From Alteribacter keqinensis (GTDB taxonomy: Bacteria; Bacillota; Bacilli; Bacillales; Salisediminibacteriaceae): a stretch of 64,000 nucleotides of DNA. The stretch covers positions 248,001 through 312,000 of the forward strand of contig NZ_RHIB01000002.1 of the NCBI RefSeq assembly GCF_003710255.1, given 5' to 3'. The notes under the pieces were generated by a model. It saw nothing but the letters and a program-made list of their open reading frames with translations. It was not told the DNA's origin and made no database searches. A program made the position numbers and the translations under genes. This document shows, in pieces, positions 1 to 9,100 of this stretch; the stretch's first letter is position 1; the number at the start of each line of letters is the position of its first letter.

Positions 1-697
1 AGCCTTCTGGTAGCAGATCTAGTTGCCTTTTTCTCGCCCTTACTGTTAATCCTTGACGAAAAGACGAAACGGAGGATAGTGAAAAGTCCCCGTTGTTCTC
101 CCCATGGCGAACGATGTATTCAGGTGTTTCACAGCTATTCAGACCAGTAAGAATCTTCTGGTAAGCTACACTTTTATAGTCTGATAAATCTCTCCTGAAC
201 AGTCGTCCTGCATAGTGAAGGAGAGAAACAAACTCGTAATCCCTGCATTGTTTTAACCTACTTAACTCTTCAATATAATCAATGACTGAACCATCTTTTT
301 TTGCTCTTTTAAGCTGGTCCTTGAGGTGGTCACGATCAAAGGGAGTTTGATCTGCTTTTAAGGACATTATTTGTACATTTTGTTTGTGAAGGATTTGTTT
401 AGTTTCTTTTATTTCCTGAACAAGCTCTTCATTTTCCTTTTTTAAACAATCAAAAGCCTCATCTTTGCGGTTACGATTGAAAGGGGAGCCTAATTTATGC
501 TTTAAGTATCTCAAAGGCTTTATCAATTTCCATAACCTGCTGTTTTCAATTTGAGCTTTTCTTTTATTTATCTGCTTTGATTGAACGTGTAGTGTTTGCA
601 ATTGTGATTCTTTTTCAAATAATTCCTCCACAAGCTCCGCTTCTCGTTCATTTTCCACATACAGGTCATCTTTTTTATTTTTCTGTGTTTCTTCCAT
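1..697 (-). CDS. Coiled-coil protein of glycan locus, C-terminus beyond window
   Basis: Open frame from an ATG at 697 running off the left edge without a stop (232 codons visible). A strong ribosome site GGGGGGTGG lies just upstream, and the start follows the stop of the preceding glycosyltransferase by 14 bp, so it is the next gene of the same operon. The first ~130 residues are charged and helical (runs of E, K and Q with spaced leucines) and look like a coiled coil, similar in style to the N-terminus of the neighbouring fusion glycosyltransferase. No catalytic motif is visible in the part present. By context it is probably the N-terminal portion of another glycosyltransferase or a glycan-assembly scaffold; this is inference. 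Confidence 0.75.
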   Translation of the reverse strand, partial: MEETQKNKKDDLYVENEREAELVEELFEKESQLQTLHVQSKQINKRKAQIENSRLWKLIKPLRYLKHKLGSPFNRNRKDEAFDCLKKENEELVQEIKETKQILHKQNVQIMSLKADQTPFDRDHLKDQLKRAKKDGSVIDYIEELSRLKQCRDYEFVSLLHYAGRLFRRDLSDYKSVAYQKILTGLNSCETPEYIVRHGENNGDFSLSSVSSFRQGLTVRARKRQLDLLPEG

Positions 698-711
698 CTG
701 ACCACCCCCCT

Positions 712-3366
712 TTATTCAGGTTTAAAAGAAATTCTTTTTAGATGCTTCGTGTATCCAAAGTGAAGATCGACGAATGTTTTTGCTTTTTCTACTTGTTTTT
801 TGTAATAACGATCATCATTCATCAGCCGGTCAATCTCTTCTCTGACCCCTTCAGGACTTGAATAAATAGCCGCATCACCGAAGAGTTCTTTATACTGTGG
901 CGGAATGATAACAGGGACTCCGGCAGCCATGGCTTCGAAGATGACTCTTCCGAATGCTTCCACCCAATCCGGATGTGTATAATAAACAAATACATCGAGA
1001 TTTTTTAGAAAGTGCCTCGGATGAACGTGACCAAACTCCATTACACGCCAATTAGTCGGAAGTTCTCCCATCACCTTTTTTGGAGCATTGGCTCCCCCAA
1101 GTATAAAGACCTCATATGGATCTTCTTCCGGATAAACCTTCAAAATTTCTTCTTTGCTGGAAGGCCATTTTACATATTGATCACGGGAATGTCTGCCGAT
1201 TTTTATCGTGTTTGAATGAGAGGGACGGGTTGTCCTTTGCCATTCCTCTACATCAATAATATTCACCCAATCCTCGTCTGATAGTGAGATCGACTTTAAT
1301 TCTTTATGATGGTATTTGTACAGTGTTTCACGGACTAGTGGACCGATTGGATACCAAGTGGCCGGCTTGCGGAAATATTTCTCCAGGTTCTTTGCACACT
1401 TTTCAATTCGGTAAAGCGTCCCCCCACCTTTGCTATATTCTCTTTTAGGAGGCTGGTTCACAATTACCTTGATGGATTTCGCTTCAACATCAGGGAGATA
1501 TCGTTGCCACTCCTCAAGAACAGGAGGATGGCGGATAATAAGAACATCGCAACTTACTTTCTCACCGTATACCAACATTTGCACTTGGTCACCGTCGATT
1601 AGTTCCCTAATAGCAGGATTTGTTTCTTTTCTGGAAGTAAAATCGTAACGATTCATTTGAATTAAACCTGTACGAAGACCTTCTCTTTTCTGAGCTTTAA
1701 TCTCCTCAACATTGGACATGTTCGTCCCGCCCATTAAACGAAACTCAGATGCAATAACAACATCTAAATGACGCCTTCTCTCTCTTGTTTCTCTTTTCAC
1801 TTTCATAGAATCAGGAACAGGGTAAGGACGTATATTTAAAGGAAAGTCATAGTAAAGTGACTTGCCGGATTGATGGTAGTTAGAATAACTGTGAAAATAC
1901 TCCTTCCTTGCCCCCATAAAGTATCCGTGAAAGCCAAAAACATCATTTCCTGTAAGAGACCCTTCCGTTTGTCTTTGAAATGATAAAGGTCCTGTTTTTA
2001 AATCAACAACAGCATTATCGCCAAATATAAGCTTTAATCGACGCTTAAATTCACCATCTGCACCAAAGCGGACAGTATCCCAATACCCTAATTCTTTTAA
2101 TACGGGTTCCCGTCGGAATAAAAGGGAAGACATGTTTGCAAAAATATAGTTTCCCGGCTTTCCACGCCGATAGAATACTAACTCTTCTGTTGTTCTCGCC
2201 TGTTCTGAAGTATTCGCTATAACTGAAGGGTTCTCGAGTAAATGAGAAAGCTGGATCGCTATCTTCTCAGGATGTGACCAATCATCTGCATCATTGATCG
2301 TAATAAAATCTCCTTTAGAATGATCTATAGCAAGATTTCTTGCTGCGTAAGCTCCCCCATTTTTTTTTGCTTCAACTAATTTAATCCTTCGATCTTTTGT
2401 GGAGTATGCTTTTACAATTGATTTCGTTTCATCTGTACTGCAATCATCCACCACAATAACTTCTATATTTCGCCAACTTTGCTTGAGTATGCTCTCTATG
2501 GAAGTGGAAATAACACCCTCTGCATTATAAGCAGGTATGATGACTGTAACAAGAGGGTCGCTACTTCCTTGTAAATTGACTCCGGAAACAGCACATGTTA
2601 AAGAATCATACAACGTTCTTCCCTTTTTATCCGTTTTGCTTATCTGCTTTAACCCGTAATTGGTAAGTGCATTGTTAATCCATTTCAAACGCTCTTCTTC
2701 GTTTGATGCCAAACTTGCCCTTGCAAGAAACAGATCCGGGTGATTATTCTTTACCATTATGCTTTCCAAAAGATCTATTCCTTCAGATGGTTTACCAATG
2801 AGATGTAAACACTCTGCTTCAACAATCCCTATCTTCTTCTGGAACTCCCGTCTAATCCCGTTTCTATTTATTTCATTAAGATAGTGAAGTGCTTTTTCCG
2901 CATCAGTAAAGTTTTGTTGATTTGCATGCCACAAGGCTAGTTCCCAAGCTGTTTCGTTTCTTAATATTTTGTTATCTGCTTTATTAAAAAGAGTATTTAA
3001 TTCTTCTAAAGCTTTTAATGAAAATCCGGATTCATAGAGTTTGTATTTAATTTTTTTAATCTTTTGTTTAGCATTGTTCTTCTTCCAGGATGAACTAAAC
3101 ACTTGTTTGAAATTCTTTCTTCGAAGCATGAGTTGAACGGAAAGCTTCGCTATTCGTTTACATCCTTTTAAAGTCAACCAGGCCCTGCTTCGCTTAATAG
3201 CCTGATATTCAGATTCAAGGCTTCTCAACTCGTTCTTATTTAACCTATTTTCCCTTTCAAGAGTAGCAATCTCACTATTCAATTCTTCTAACCTGCATTG
3301 CCGGTCTTTATTCTTTTGTTCATTTTCATGCATGCTATTTGGCCGGCCGTGACCTGAACTTTCCAT
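712..3366 (-). CDS. Bifunctional glycosyltransferase, GT2 plus GT4-type domains
   Basis: Predicted cytoplasmic two-domain glycosyltransferase for a surface polysaccharide. In order: coiled-coil segment (about residues 15-60), a helical TPR-like region (about 110-250), a GT-A family 2 domain from about residue 270 (VTVIIPAYNAE, VVDDCSTDE, and the metal-binding NDADDW), and a GT-B domain from about 530 to the end with the donor-site EX7E motif EAFGRVIFE. Start chosen at the ATG at 3366, which has GGAGAG eight bases upstream; it overlaps the upstream gene by 32 bp. An ATG at 3333 has no ribosome site. It is a clear paralogue of the next gene upstream, with near-identical C-terminal blocks (YYTHPDWVEAFG). 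Which sugars each domain adds cannot be read from sequence. Confidence 0.88.
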   Translation of the reverse strand: MESSGHGRPNSMHENEQKNKDRQCRLEELNSEIATLERENRLNKNELRSLESEYQAIKRSRAWLTLKGCKRIAKLSVQLMLRRKNFKQVFSSSWKKNNAKQKIKKIKYKLYESGFSLKALEELNTLFNKADNKILRNETAWELALWHANQQNFTDAEKALHYLNEINRNGIRREFQKKIGIVEAECLHLIGKPSEGIDLLESIMVKNNHPDLFLARASLASNEEERLKWINNALTNYGLKQISKTDKKGRTLYDSLTCAVSGVNLQGSSDPLVTVIIPAYNAEGVISTSIESILKQSWRNIEVIVVDDCSTDETKSIVKAYSTKDRRIKLVEAKKNGGAYAARNLAIDHSKGDFITINDADDWSHPEKIAIQLSHLLENPSVIANTSEQARTTEELVFYRRGKPGNYIFANMSSLLFRREPVLKELGYWDTVRFGADGEFKRRLKLIFGDNAVVDLKTGPLSFQRQTEGSLTGNDVFGFHGYFMGARKEYFHSYSNYHQSGKSLYYDFPLNIRPYPVPDSMKVKRETRERRRHLDVVIASEFRLMGGTNMSNVEEIKAQKREGLRTGLIQMNRYDFTSRKETNPAIRELIDGDQVQMLVYGEKVSCDVLIIRHPPVLEEWQRYLPDVEAKSIKVIVNQPPKREYSKGGGTLYRIEKCAKNLEKYFRKPATWYPIGPLVRETLYKYHHKELKSISLSDEDWVNIIDVEEWQRTTRPSHSNTIKIGRHSRDQYVKWPSSKEEILKVYPEEDPYEVFILGGANAPKKVMGELPTNWRVMEFGHVHPRHFLKNLDVFVYYTHPDWVEAFGRVIFEAMAAGVPVIIPPQYKELFGDAAIYSSPEGVREEIDRLMNDDRYYKKQVEKAKTFVDLHFGYTKHLKRISFKPE

Positions 3367-5887
3367 TTGAAATGCTCTCCAATCTAGAAGCATGTTTCTC
3401 GTATCCAAAGTGACGATTGACATATACAAAAGCTTTTTCCACTTGTTCGTTATACAACTGTGGCTTTTTCATAAGCTCATTTATCTTTTCTTGGACGTCA
3501 TCGGGCTCTGCATAAATCGCAGCTTCTCCAAACAACTCTTTATACGAAGGTGGAATAATAACAGGGACCCCTGCAGCCATGGCTTCGAATATAACCCTTC
3601 CAAACGCCTCTACCCAATCAGGGTGTGTATAATAAACAAAAACATCAAGATCTGCTAAAAAATCTTTCGGGTGGATCTCGCCAAACTCTTTTACCTTCCA
3701 ATTTAAAGGAATATTACCTAGTACTTTCTTCGGGGCGGAACAACCACCCAAAACATGAATTTCGTATTTATTAGAATCAGGATAGATTTTTAAAAGTTGG
3801 TCCTTATCATTTGGCCACTTTACGTATTGATCTCTCGAATGACGCCCTACCTTTATACTCGATGCTTGTCTTGGTAATGTTGACCTTCTCCATTCCGACA
3901 CGTCAATAATATTAACCCAATCTTCTTCATCTACTTCGACTTGATTCAGCTCTTTTTCATGGTGGACTAATAAGGTATCTCTAATTTGCGGACCGATAGG
4001 AGCCCACACTCCGGCTGAACCGAAATATTCTTGCATGTGGCCAACACAGGCGTCAATTGTATAAAGAGTTTCTCCGTTGTCACTATAATCTCGCTTTGGT
4101 GGTTGATTTACAATGACGTGTGTATGCTTAGCTTCTATAGTAGGAATGTACTTTTGCCACTCCTGCAATATTGGGGGGTGACGTACAATCAAAACATCAC
4201 AACTTACTTCTTCCCCATAGGAGACAACTTGGACTTTATCTCCGTCAATCCATTCACGAACTTTTGGGTTCATTGCATCCACTGAGTTTAAATCATAACG
4301 AGACAGTTGAACTAACCCTGTTCGAAGACCTTTCGCTTTTTGAGCCTTTATTTCTTCAATGTTTGACATGTTTGTTCCACCGAGCAACCTGAACTCCGAT
4401 GCAATGATAACATCAAAGTGGCGCGCTCCCTCTTGCTTTTTTTCGCCTTTCGGCCACATCGGCTCCGGTGCTGGGAAGGGTCTGTTTTTTTGAGGAAACT
4501 CATAATAGAGTTTTTCTTTAGGTACCGTTTGATGATAAAAGGTATTTGCTTCGTCATACTCTTTCCTTACACCCATAAAATATCCAGGGAATCCAAAAGC
4601 AGAATGACCAGTTAAAGAGGAATCCGATTGCCTTTGGAAAGAAAGAAGAGAGGACTTTAATTCAACTATAGCCTTTTCTCCAAATAAAACTTTCAATCGT
4701 TTTAAAAACTCGGAATCACCCGCAAAGCGAACACAGTCCCAATAACCTAATGAACTCATTACTTCTTTTCTTCTAAACATAAGAGAAGACATGTTTTTGA
4801 AAATATAAATACCCGGCTTCCCTCTTCGATAAAACTTCAAATCCTCTGTAGCTCGTGCTTGTTGTGAAAAGTTACCTATTACTTGAGGATTTTTCATTAA
4901 ATGCCGGGCCTGCACTTCAATTTTTTGTGGGTGAGACCAGTCGTCAGCATCATTAATCGTAACAAAGTCTCCCGATGCCTGTTTTAAAGCAAGGTTTCTG
5001 GAAACATAAGCTCCGTTATTGGCAGTTCCTTTTATCAATGTCACTCGTGGATCTTTTTCTACATATTCTTGAACGATTTCTACTGTATTGTCTGTGCTGT
5101 AGTCGTCCACCACTAAAACTTCAAGGTTTTCCCATGTTTGTGTTAAAAGGGATTCGATAGCCGTTTTTATACTTTCTCCAGCGTTGTATGCGGGCACAAC
5201 AACAGTTACTCTTGGTTGTACAGAAGCAGTAATTTCAGCTTGTCCCGCTTTACTTCCGATTCGATCGTAAAGTGTCTTGCCTTTGCCTTCCTTTAAAAAG
5301 ATCTCTGTATAGTCATGCTTCTCAAGAGCTTTATTAATCCAATCAATCCTTTTAGATGCATCGCCTTCCAAACTTGCAGCAGCGAGGTACAGATCAGGGT
5401 GTTTAGATAAAGACAAGGCTTGTTCAATCAACTGTTTAGCTTTACCACTTTCACCTAACAGGTTATAACTTTCCGCTTTAAGGATGGTAGCTCTTCTCAA
5501 ATTACTTTTATCTCGGTCGCTTTTAATAGCAACATCTATAAACCTCAAGCATTTTTTAGCCCCTTCCACACTGTAGGTGTTAGCGTGCCAGGTTGCCAAT
5601 TCCCAAGCAGCGAGCCTCGTTAAATAAGCATCTTCACCGGACTTTACAATGTCTTCAAGGTCTTTTAGCCCCTTTTTCGTAAATCCAAGGTTATAAAGAC
5701 GATACTTCAAGCGCTCGATCTTCCTTACTTGATTTCTGTTTGTACCAGGCTTAATGATCCTCTTTAGCCTGTTCTTTTGTTCCTGAGTGAACAGGTTGGC
5801 AATTTGTTGTTTCTGCTTTGTGCTTAACACTTTGTATAACAACAAATCCACGCTATTTGTTATCCCTTTTTTAAACATACGAAGCAT
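3335..5887 (-). CDS. Bifunctional glycosyltransferase, GT2 plus GT4-type (paralogue)
   Basis: 850 residues, the same architecture as its downstream neighbour minus most of the coiled coil: a TPR-like helical region (about 60-200), a GT2 domain (VTVVVPAYNAGES, VVDDYSTDN, NDADDW) and a C-terminal GT-B domain with EAFGRVIFE. Start at ATG 5887 with GGCGGTG upstream, 17 bp after the ABC ATPase stop. The two genes presumably arose by tandem duplication and diverged mostly in their N-termini. Two donor sites per protein suggest addition of two sugars, or of alternating residues, to a repeat unit made in the cytoplasm and exported by the adjacent ABC transporter. That order of events is inferred from family and context. 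Confidence 0.88.
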   Translation of the reverse strand: MLRMFKKGITNSVDLLLYKVLSTKQKQQIANLFTQEQKNRLKRIIKPGTNRNQVRKIERLKYRLYNLGFTKKGLKDLEDIVKSGEDAYLTRLAAWELATWHANTYSVEGAKKCLRFIDVAIKSDRDKSNLRRATILKAESYNLLGESGKAKQLIEQALSLSKHPDLYLAAASLEGDASKRIDWINKALEKHDYTEIFLKEGKGKTLYDRIGSKAGQAEITASVQPRVTVVVPAYNAGESIKTAIESLLTQTWENLEVLVVDDYSTDNTVEIVQEYVEKDPRVTLIKGTANNGAYVSRNLALKQASGDFVTINDADDWSHPQKIEVQARHLMKNPQVIGNFSQQARATEDLKFYRRGKPGIYIFKNMSSLMFRRKEVMSSLGYWDCVRFAGDSEFLKRLKVLFGEKAIVELKSSLLSFQRQSDSSLTGHSAFGFPGYFMGVRKEYDEANTFYHQTVPKEKLYYEFPQKNRPFPAPEPMWPKGEKKQEGARHFDVIIASEFRLLGGTNMSNIEEIKAQKAKGLRTGLVQLSRYDLNSVDAMNPKVREWIDGDKVQVVSYGEEVSCDVLIVRHPPILQEWQKYIPTIEAKHTHVIVNQPPKRDYSDNGETLYTIDACVGHMQEYFGSAGVWAPIGPQIRDTLLVHHEKELNQVEVDEEDWVNIIDVSEWRRSTLPRQASSIKVGRHSRDQYVKWPNDKDQLLKIYPDSNKYEIHVLGGCSAPKKVLGNIPLNWKVKEFGEIHPKDFLADLDVFVYYTHPDWVEAFGRVIFEAMAAGVPVIIPPSYKELFGEAAIYAEPDDVQEKINELMKKPQLYNEQVEKAFVYVNRHFGYEKHASRLESISNGKFRSRPAK

Positions 5888-5904
5888 ACGAACACCGCCA
5901 AATT

Positions 5905-7458
5905 TTAGTTTTCCTTTTTATCCTTCTGTTTCTTTTCCTGAACGGATTCCCTATACTGACTTACAATCTCTTCAGCATCTCCGTCTCCCCTAACCTTACC
6001 TCTTTCCATCCAAATGGCTCGGGTACAGACAGTCTCAACAAACTTCATGCTATGAGAGACAATAATGACCGCTTTTGCATTCTCCATCATTTCCTGAATC
6101 TTTTCACTTGCCTTTTGTTTAAATGCCGCGTCCCCTGTAGAAAGGGCTTCGTCTATAATGAAAATATCCGGTTGAAGAGTGGCGGCAATACTAAAACCCA
6201 GCCTTGCCCTCATACCGCTGGAGTACCCTTTTACCGGTTTATCAATCGACTTTGCCAACTCTGAAAACTCAATGATTTTAGGGCTGTCACTTTCTACCCT
6301 TTGCTTAGGTATACCAAGTAACATCCCGTTCAAATAAATATTATCTCTTCCCGTCAATTGATCATTAAATCCGGTCCCGTAGCCTAAAAGAGCGGACGTC
6401 TCACCATTAATTTTAATGGATCCTTCGTCAGGAGATAAAATGTTAGTAAGCACCTTACAAAGTGTGCTTTTACCAGCCCCGTTATGCCCTATAATTCCCA
6501 CTACTTCCCCTTGTTTGATGTTAAAGTTAACATCTTTTAAAGCCCAATGCGTTTCTTTTTTATGTTTAAAGATAATGCTCACGTTCCTCGCATCAATAAC
6601 GGTTCTATCTTTGAGGTGAGCCTCCGTTTTTTTAAGTTCGAGCTTTTTATTCACCCTTCTTTTCCGAGGAGGAATAGTCGCTTTATACTTTTTTAATATC
6701 TCCTTTGGTTCTCCTACATCTTTAATAGACCCCTTGTCCAACCATATAAGGCGATCACAATTCTTCCTAGCATAACGAAGGCTGTGAGTTACAAGGATAA
6801 CCATCTTCGCTTTAGAAACTAGTTCTTTCATTTTTTCTGCTGCTCTCCGGCCAAATGCAGCGTCCCCTGTATTTAGTGCTTCATCAAGGATCAAGATTTC
6901 CGGTTCAAGAAAAGCAGCTACACTAAAGCCCAGCCTTGCTTTCATACCACTAGAATAAGTTTTCATGGGTCTGTCAATAAAATCTCCCAAACCTGAAAAC
7001 TCATGAATGTCTTCAATTGATTGGGTTATCTTTTCCTTTTTAATACCAATCATCATGCCATTCAAATAGATATTTTCTCTGCCTGTCAGCTCTTTATTGA
7101 ATCCCATACCCAGCGAGAACAAAGCGGATACTCTACCGTCCGCTCTCACTTTTCCTTCATCAGGTTTAAGAATGCCCGACAAGAGCTTACAGAGAGTCGT
7201 TTTACCGGCTCCATTTGAACCGATAATACCTAAAATCTCTCCTTTATAACCTTCGAAATTAATATTTTTAAGTGGCCATACCGTCTTGTTGGATGACTTC
7301 CCTTTATTTTTGTCTTTACTAAAGAAGTCAATCACATGGGATTTATAGTCATCTTTACGAAAACCGGAATTAAAGGAGACTCCGAGGTTTTCAGCTCGTA
7401 GGACAACTTCTTTACGTTCATCGGCGAGTCTATCAACCATATTGTTTTTTAAAGACAT
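5905..7458 (-). CDS. Tandem-NBD ABC ATPase for polysaccharide/teichoic-type export
   Basis: 517 residues holding two complete nucleotide-binding domains. Domain 1 has Walker A GSNGAGKTTL (about residue 82), signature YSSGMKARLG and Walker B ILILDEAL. Domain 2 has Walker A GHNGAGKSTL (about 320), signature YSSGMRARLG and Walker B IFIIDEAL. Both resemble TagH/RfbE/KpsT-type exporters, which are normally single-NBD subunits that dimerise. It pairs with the ABC-2 permease 14 bp upstream in the same operon. Ribosome site GAGGGA precedes ATG 7458. The fused form implies an intramolecular ATPase dimer. There is no obvious C-terminal carbohydrate-binding domain of the Wzt type. Confidence 0.9.
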   Translation of the reverse strand: MSLKNNMVDRLADERKEVVLRAENLGVSFNSGFRKDDYKSHVIDFFSKDKNKGKSSNKTVWPLKNINFEGYKGEILGIIGSNGAGKTTLCKLLSGILKPDEGKVRADGRVSALFSLGMGFNKELTGRENIYLNGMMIGIKKEKITQSIEDIHEFSGLGDFIDRPMKTYSSGMKARLGFSVAAFLEPEILILDEALNTGDAAFGRRAAEKMKELVSKAKMVILVTHSLRYARKNCDRLIWLDKGSIKDVGEPKEILKKYKATIPPRKRRVNKKLELKKTEAHLKDRTVIDARNVSIIFKHKKETHWALKDVNFNIKQGEVVGIIGHNGAGKSTLCKVLTNILSPDEGSIKINGETSALLGYGTGFNDQLTGRDNIYLNGMLLGIPKQRVESDSPKIIEFSELAKSIDKPVKGYSSGMRARLGFSIAATLQPDIFIIDEALSTGDAAFKQKASEKIQEMMENAKAVIIVSHSMKFVETVCTRAIWMERGKVRGDGDAEEIVSQYRESVQEKKQKDKKEN

Positions 7459-7472
7459 AACGTTCCCTCATT

Positions 7473-8258
7473 TTATAAAGCTTTAATAATCTTGTGTTCG
7501 TTTTTACTATAGTGGTAAACCAACGTGCAAATAACAAGAGTTGAGATAACAGCAATAATAAGTAATCCAATAAAATGCGGATTGGATTGATACATGATTA
7601 TTGCTCTATAAGATTCAATAATTGTAGCAACGGGATTTAACTGAACGAACAAAGCATATTGTTCAGGCAACTCTCTTCCCATCCAAATTATAGGTGAAGC
7701 ATAAAAGAAAACCCTTAAAATATGAGATAGGATATTATCAATGTCTCTAATAAAAACGCAGATATATGCCACAAACAAACTGAGAGCTAATAGAAACAGT
7801 AATTGAACAAGGATTATAAAGGGTAAATATATAATTTGCCACCCTGGAACTACACCGAACACCGCCAAAAATACCGCTACGACGACTAATCCAAAAACAA
7901 AGTTAAAGCCTTGTGTAAAAGTCATTGATAAGGGAAATATCGACTTTGGTAAGTACACTTGGTTAATAATAGATGAATATTTCATAATTGATTTAGCTGA
8001 GGTAGTGACTGTTGTATTCATCCACCTCCATACAACCAGACCGATTACTAAATATACAGCATACTGAGCCTTGTCATCCCCACCTCGCCCTAAAACAATA
8101 GCAATTAGGAAAAAGTAAACTAAAACATTTAGTAGTGGATCGAGAAGCCACCAAAAATACCCAAGATAGCTGTTGCGATTTTCAGCTTTCAATCCTGATT
8201 TAACAAGATAAACCAAAAGATCTTTTCGTTTAATTAATTCCGTTAAGTAATTTCTCAT
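7473..8258 (-). CDS. ABC-2 type polysaccharide exporter permease
   Basis: 261 residues with about six hydrophobic segments and the N-terminal amphipathic stretch typical of TagG/KpsM/Wzm permeases (ABC2_membrane family). The pattern SYLGYFWWLLDPLLNVLVYF near residue 30 is characteristic of this group. It would form the membrane channel that moves a lipid-linked glycan across the cytoplasmic membrane, powered by the tandem-NBD ATPase encoded next. The ribosome site is weak (AAGGTT). Its place within a run of glycosyltransferases supports glycan export rather than drug export. Confidence 0.9.
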   Translation of the reverse strand: MRNYLTELIKRKDLLVYLVKSGLKAENRNSYLGYFWWLLDPLLNVLVYFFLIAIVLGRGGDDKAQYAVYLVIGLVVWRWMNTTVTTSAKSIMKYSSIINQVYLPKSIFPLSMTFTQGFNFVFGLVVVAVFLAVFGVVPGWQIIYLPFIILVQLLFLLALSLFVAYICVFIRDIDNILSHILRVFFYASPIIWMGRELPEQYALFVQLNPVATIIESYRAIIMYQSNPHFIGLLIIAVISTLVICTLVYHYSKNEHKIIKAL

Positions 8259-8314
8259 AACCTTACCCGTACACCGCCAATCCTATTGTTCAATACTACA
8301 AATACTCTCTAAAT

Positions 8315-9091
8315 TTATAGAGCAGAGTATTTCCTCACTTTAAAATAAAGATAATTCAAGAAGTACCACATGCTTTTAACGAGATTCAACTTTTCAACTT
8401 CTCTGTAAACCTTCCAGTTTTGCTTTGCCATTTTAATTTTATTACTGGAAACAGAACCTTCCACTACTCTATATTTAGACAGCGGCTTTTGAAGGCCTCG
8501 GGCTTTAAAGCCACGCTTGCACAAGTCAAGCCACAATACATAGTCTTGCCTGGTACGGATATCTATCATTTCTACGCACCCGGTTTTTTCTCTGTCAATC
8601 ATAACAGTCAGGCAACCAATCATGTTTTCTTTTAGCAAGTCTTTATATGAAACACACTCTGGCACCTCGGTTACTTCACCTGTCTCTTTACCAGTTTCAT
8701 CAATGAAAATATAATCCGTAAAGGAAAATGCCGCACCTTTTTCTTTCATAAAATCCAATTGTTTCTCGAGTTTCTCGGGAAGCCATTGGTCATCACTGTC
8801 AAGGAAAGCCAAATATTGACCTTTGCTCATCTTTATTGCTTCATTCCTAGCTACAGCTGCCCCACTGTTAGTGGGAAGTTGGGTCGCTCGAATGCGACCA
8901 TCCCGGTTAGCGAATTTTTCTATGATGCCCAGTGTTTGATCAGTTGAGCAATCATCTACAATAATCATTTCCCAATCTTGAAAACTCTGAGCCATGACAG
9001 ATTCAATGGTCTGCCCAATAAATCGTTCAGCATTATAAGCGGGGGTAATGACCGATACAAGCGGCCCCTCTTTCGATTTATAACTAGTCAT
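8315..9091 (-). CDS. Family 2 glycosyltransferase
   Basis: 258 residues, a single GT-A fold domain: VSVITPAYNAERF at the N-terminus, IIVDDCSTDQT and FLDSDDQW (the DXD-like metal and nucleotide-sugar site). Such enzymes transfer a sugar from a nucleotide donor to a lipid-linked or protein acceptor on the cytoplasmic face. No membrane segment is evident. Ribosome site GGGAGAAAG lies before ATG 9091. It sits 10 bp downstream of the next glycosyltransferase and 56 bp upstream of the permease gene, in one apparent operon. Sugar specificity is unknown. Confidence 0.88.
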   Translation of the reverse strand: MTSYKSKEGPLVSVITPAYNAERFIGQTIESVMAQSFQDWEMIIVDDCSTDQTLGIIEKFANRDGRIRATQLPTNSGAAVARNEAIKMSKGQYLAFLDSDDQWLPEKLEKQLDFMKEKGAAFSFTDYIFIDETGKETGEVTEVPECVSYKDLLKENMIGCLTVMIDREKTGCVEMIDIRTRQDYVLWLDLCKRGFKARGLQKPLSKYRVVEGSVSSNKIKMAKQNWKVYREVEKLNLVKSMWYFLNYLYFKVRKYSAL

Positions 9092-9100
9092 ACTTTCTCC

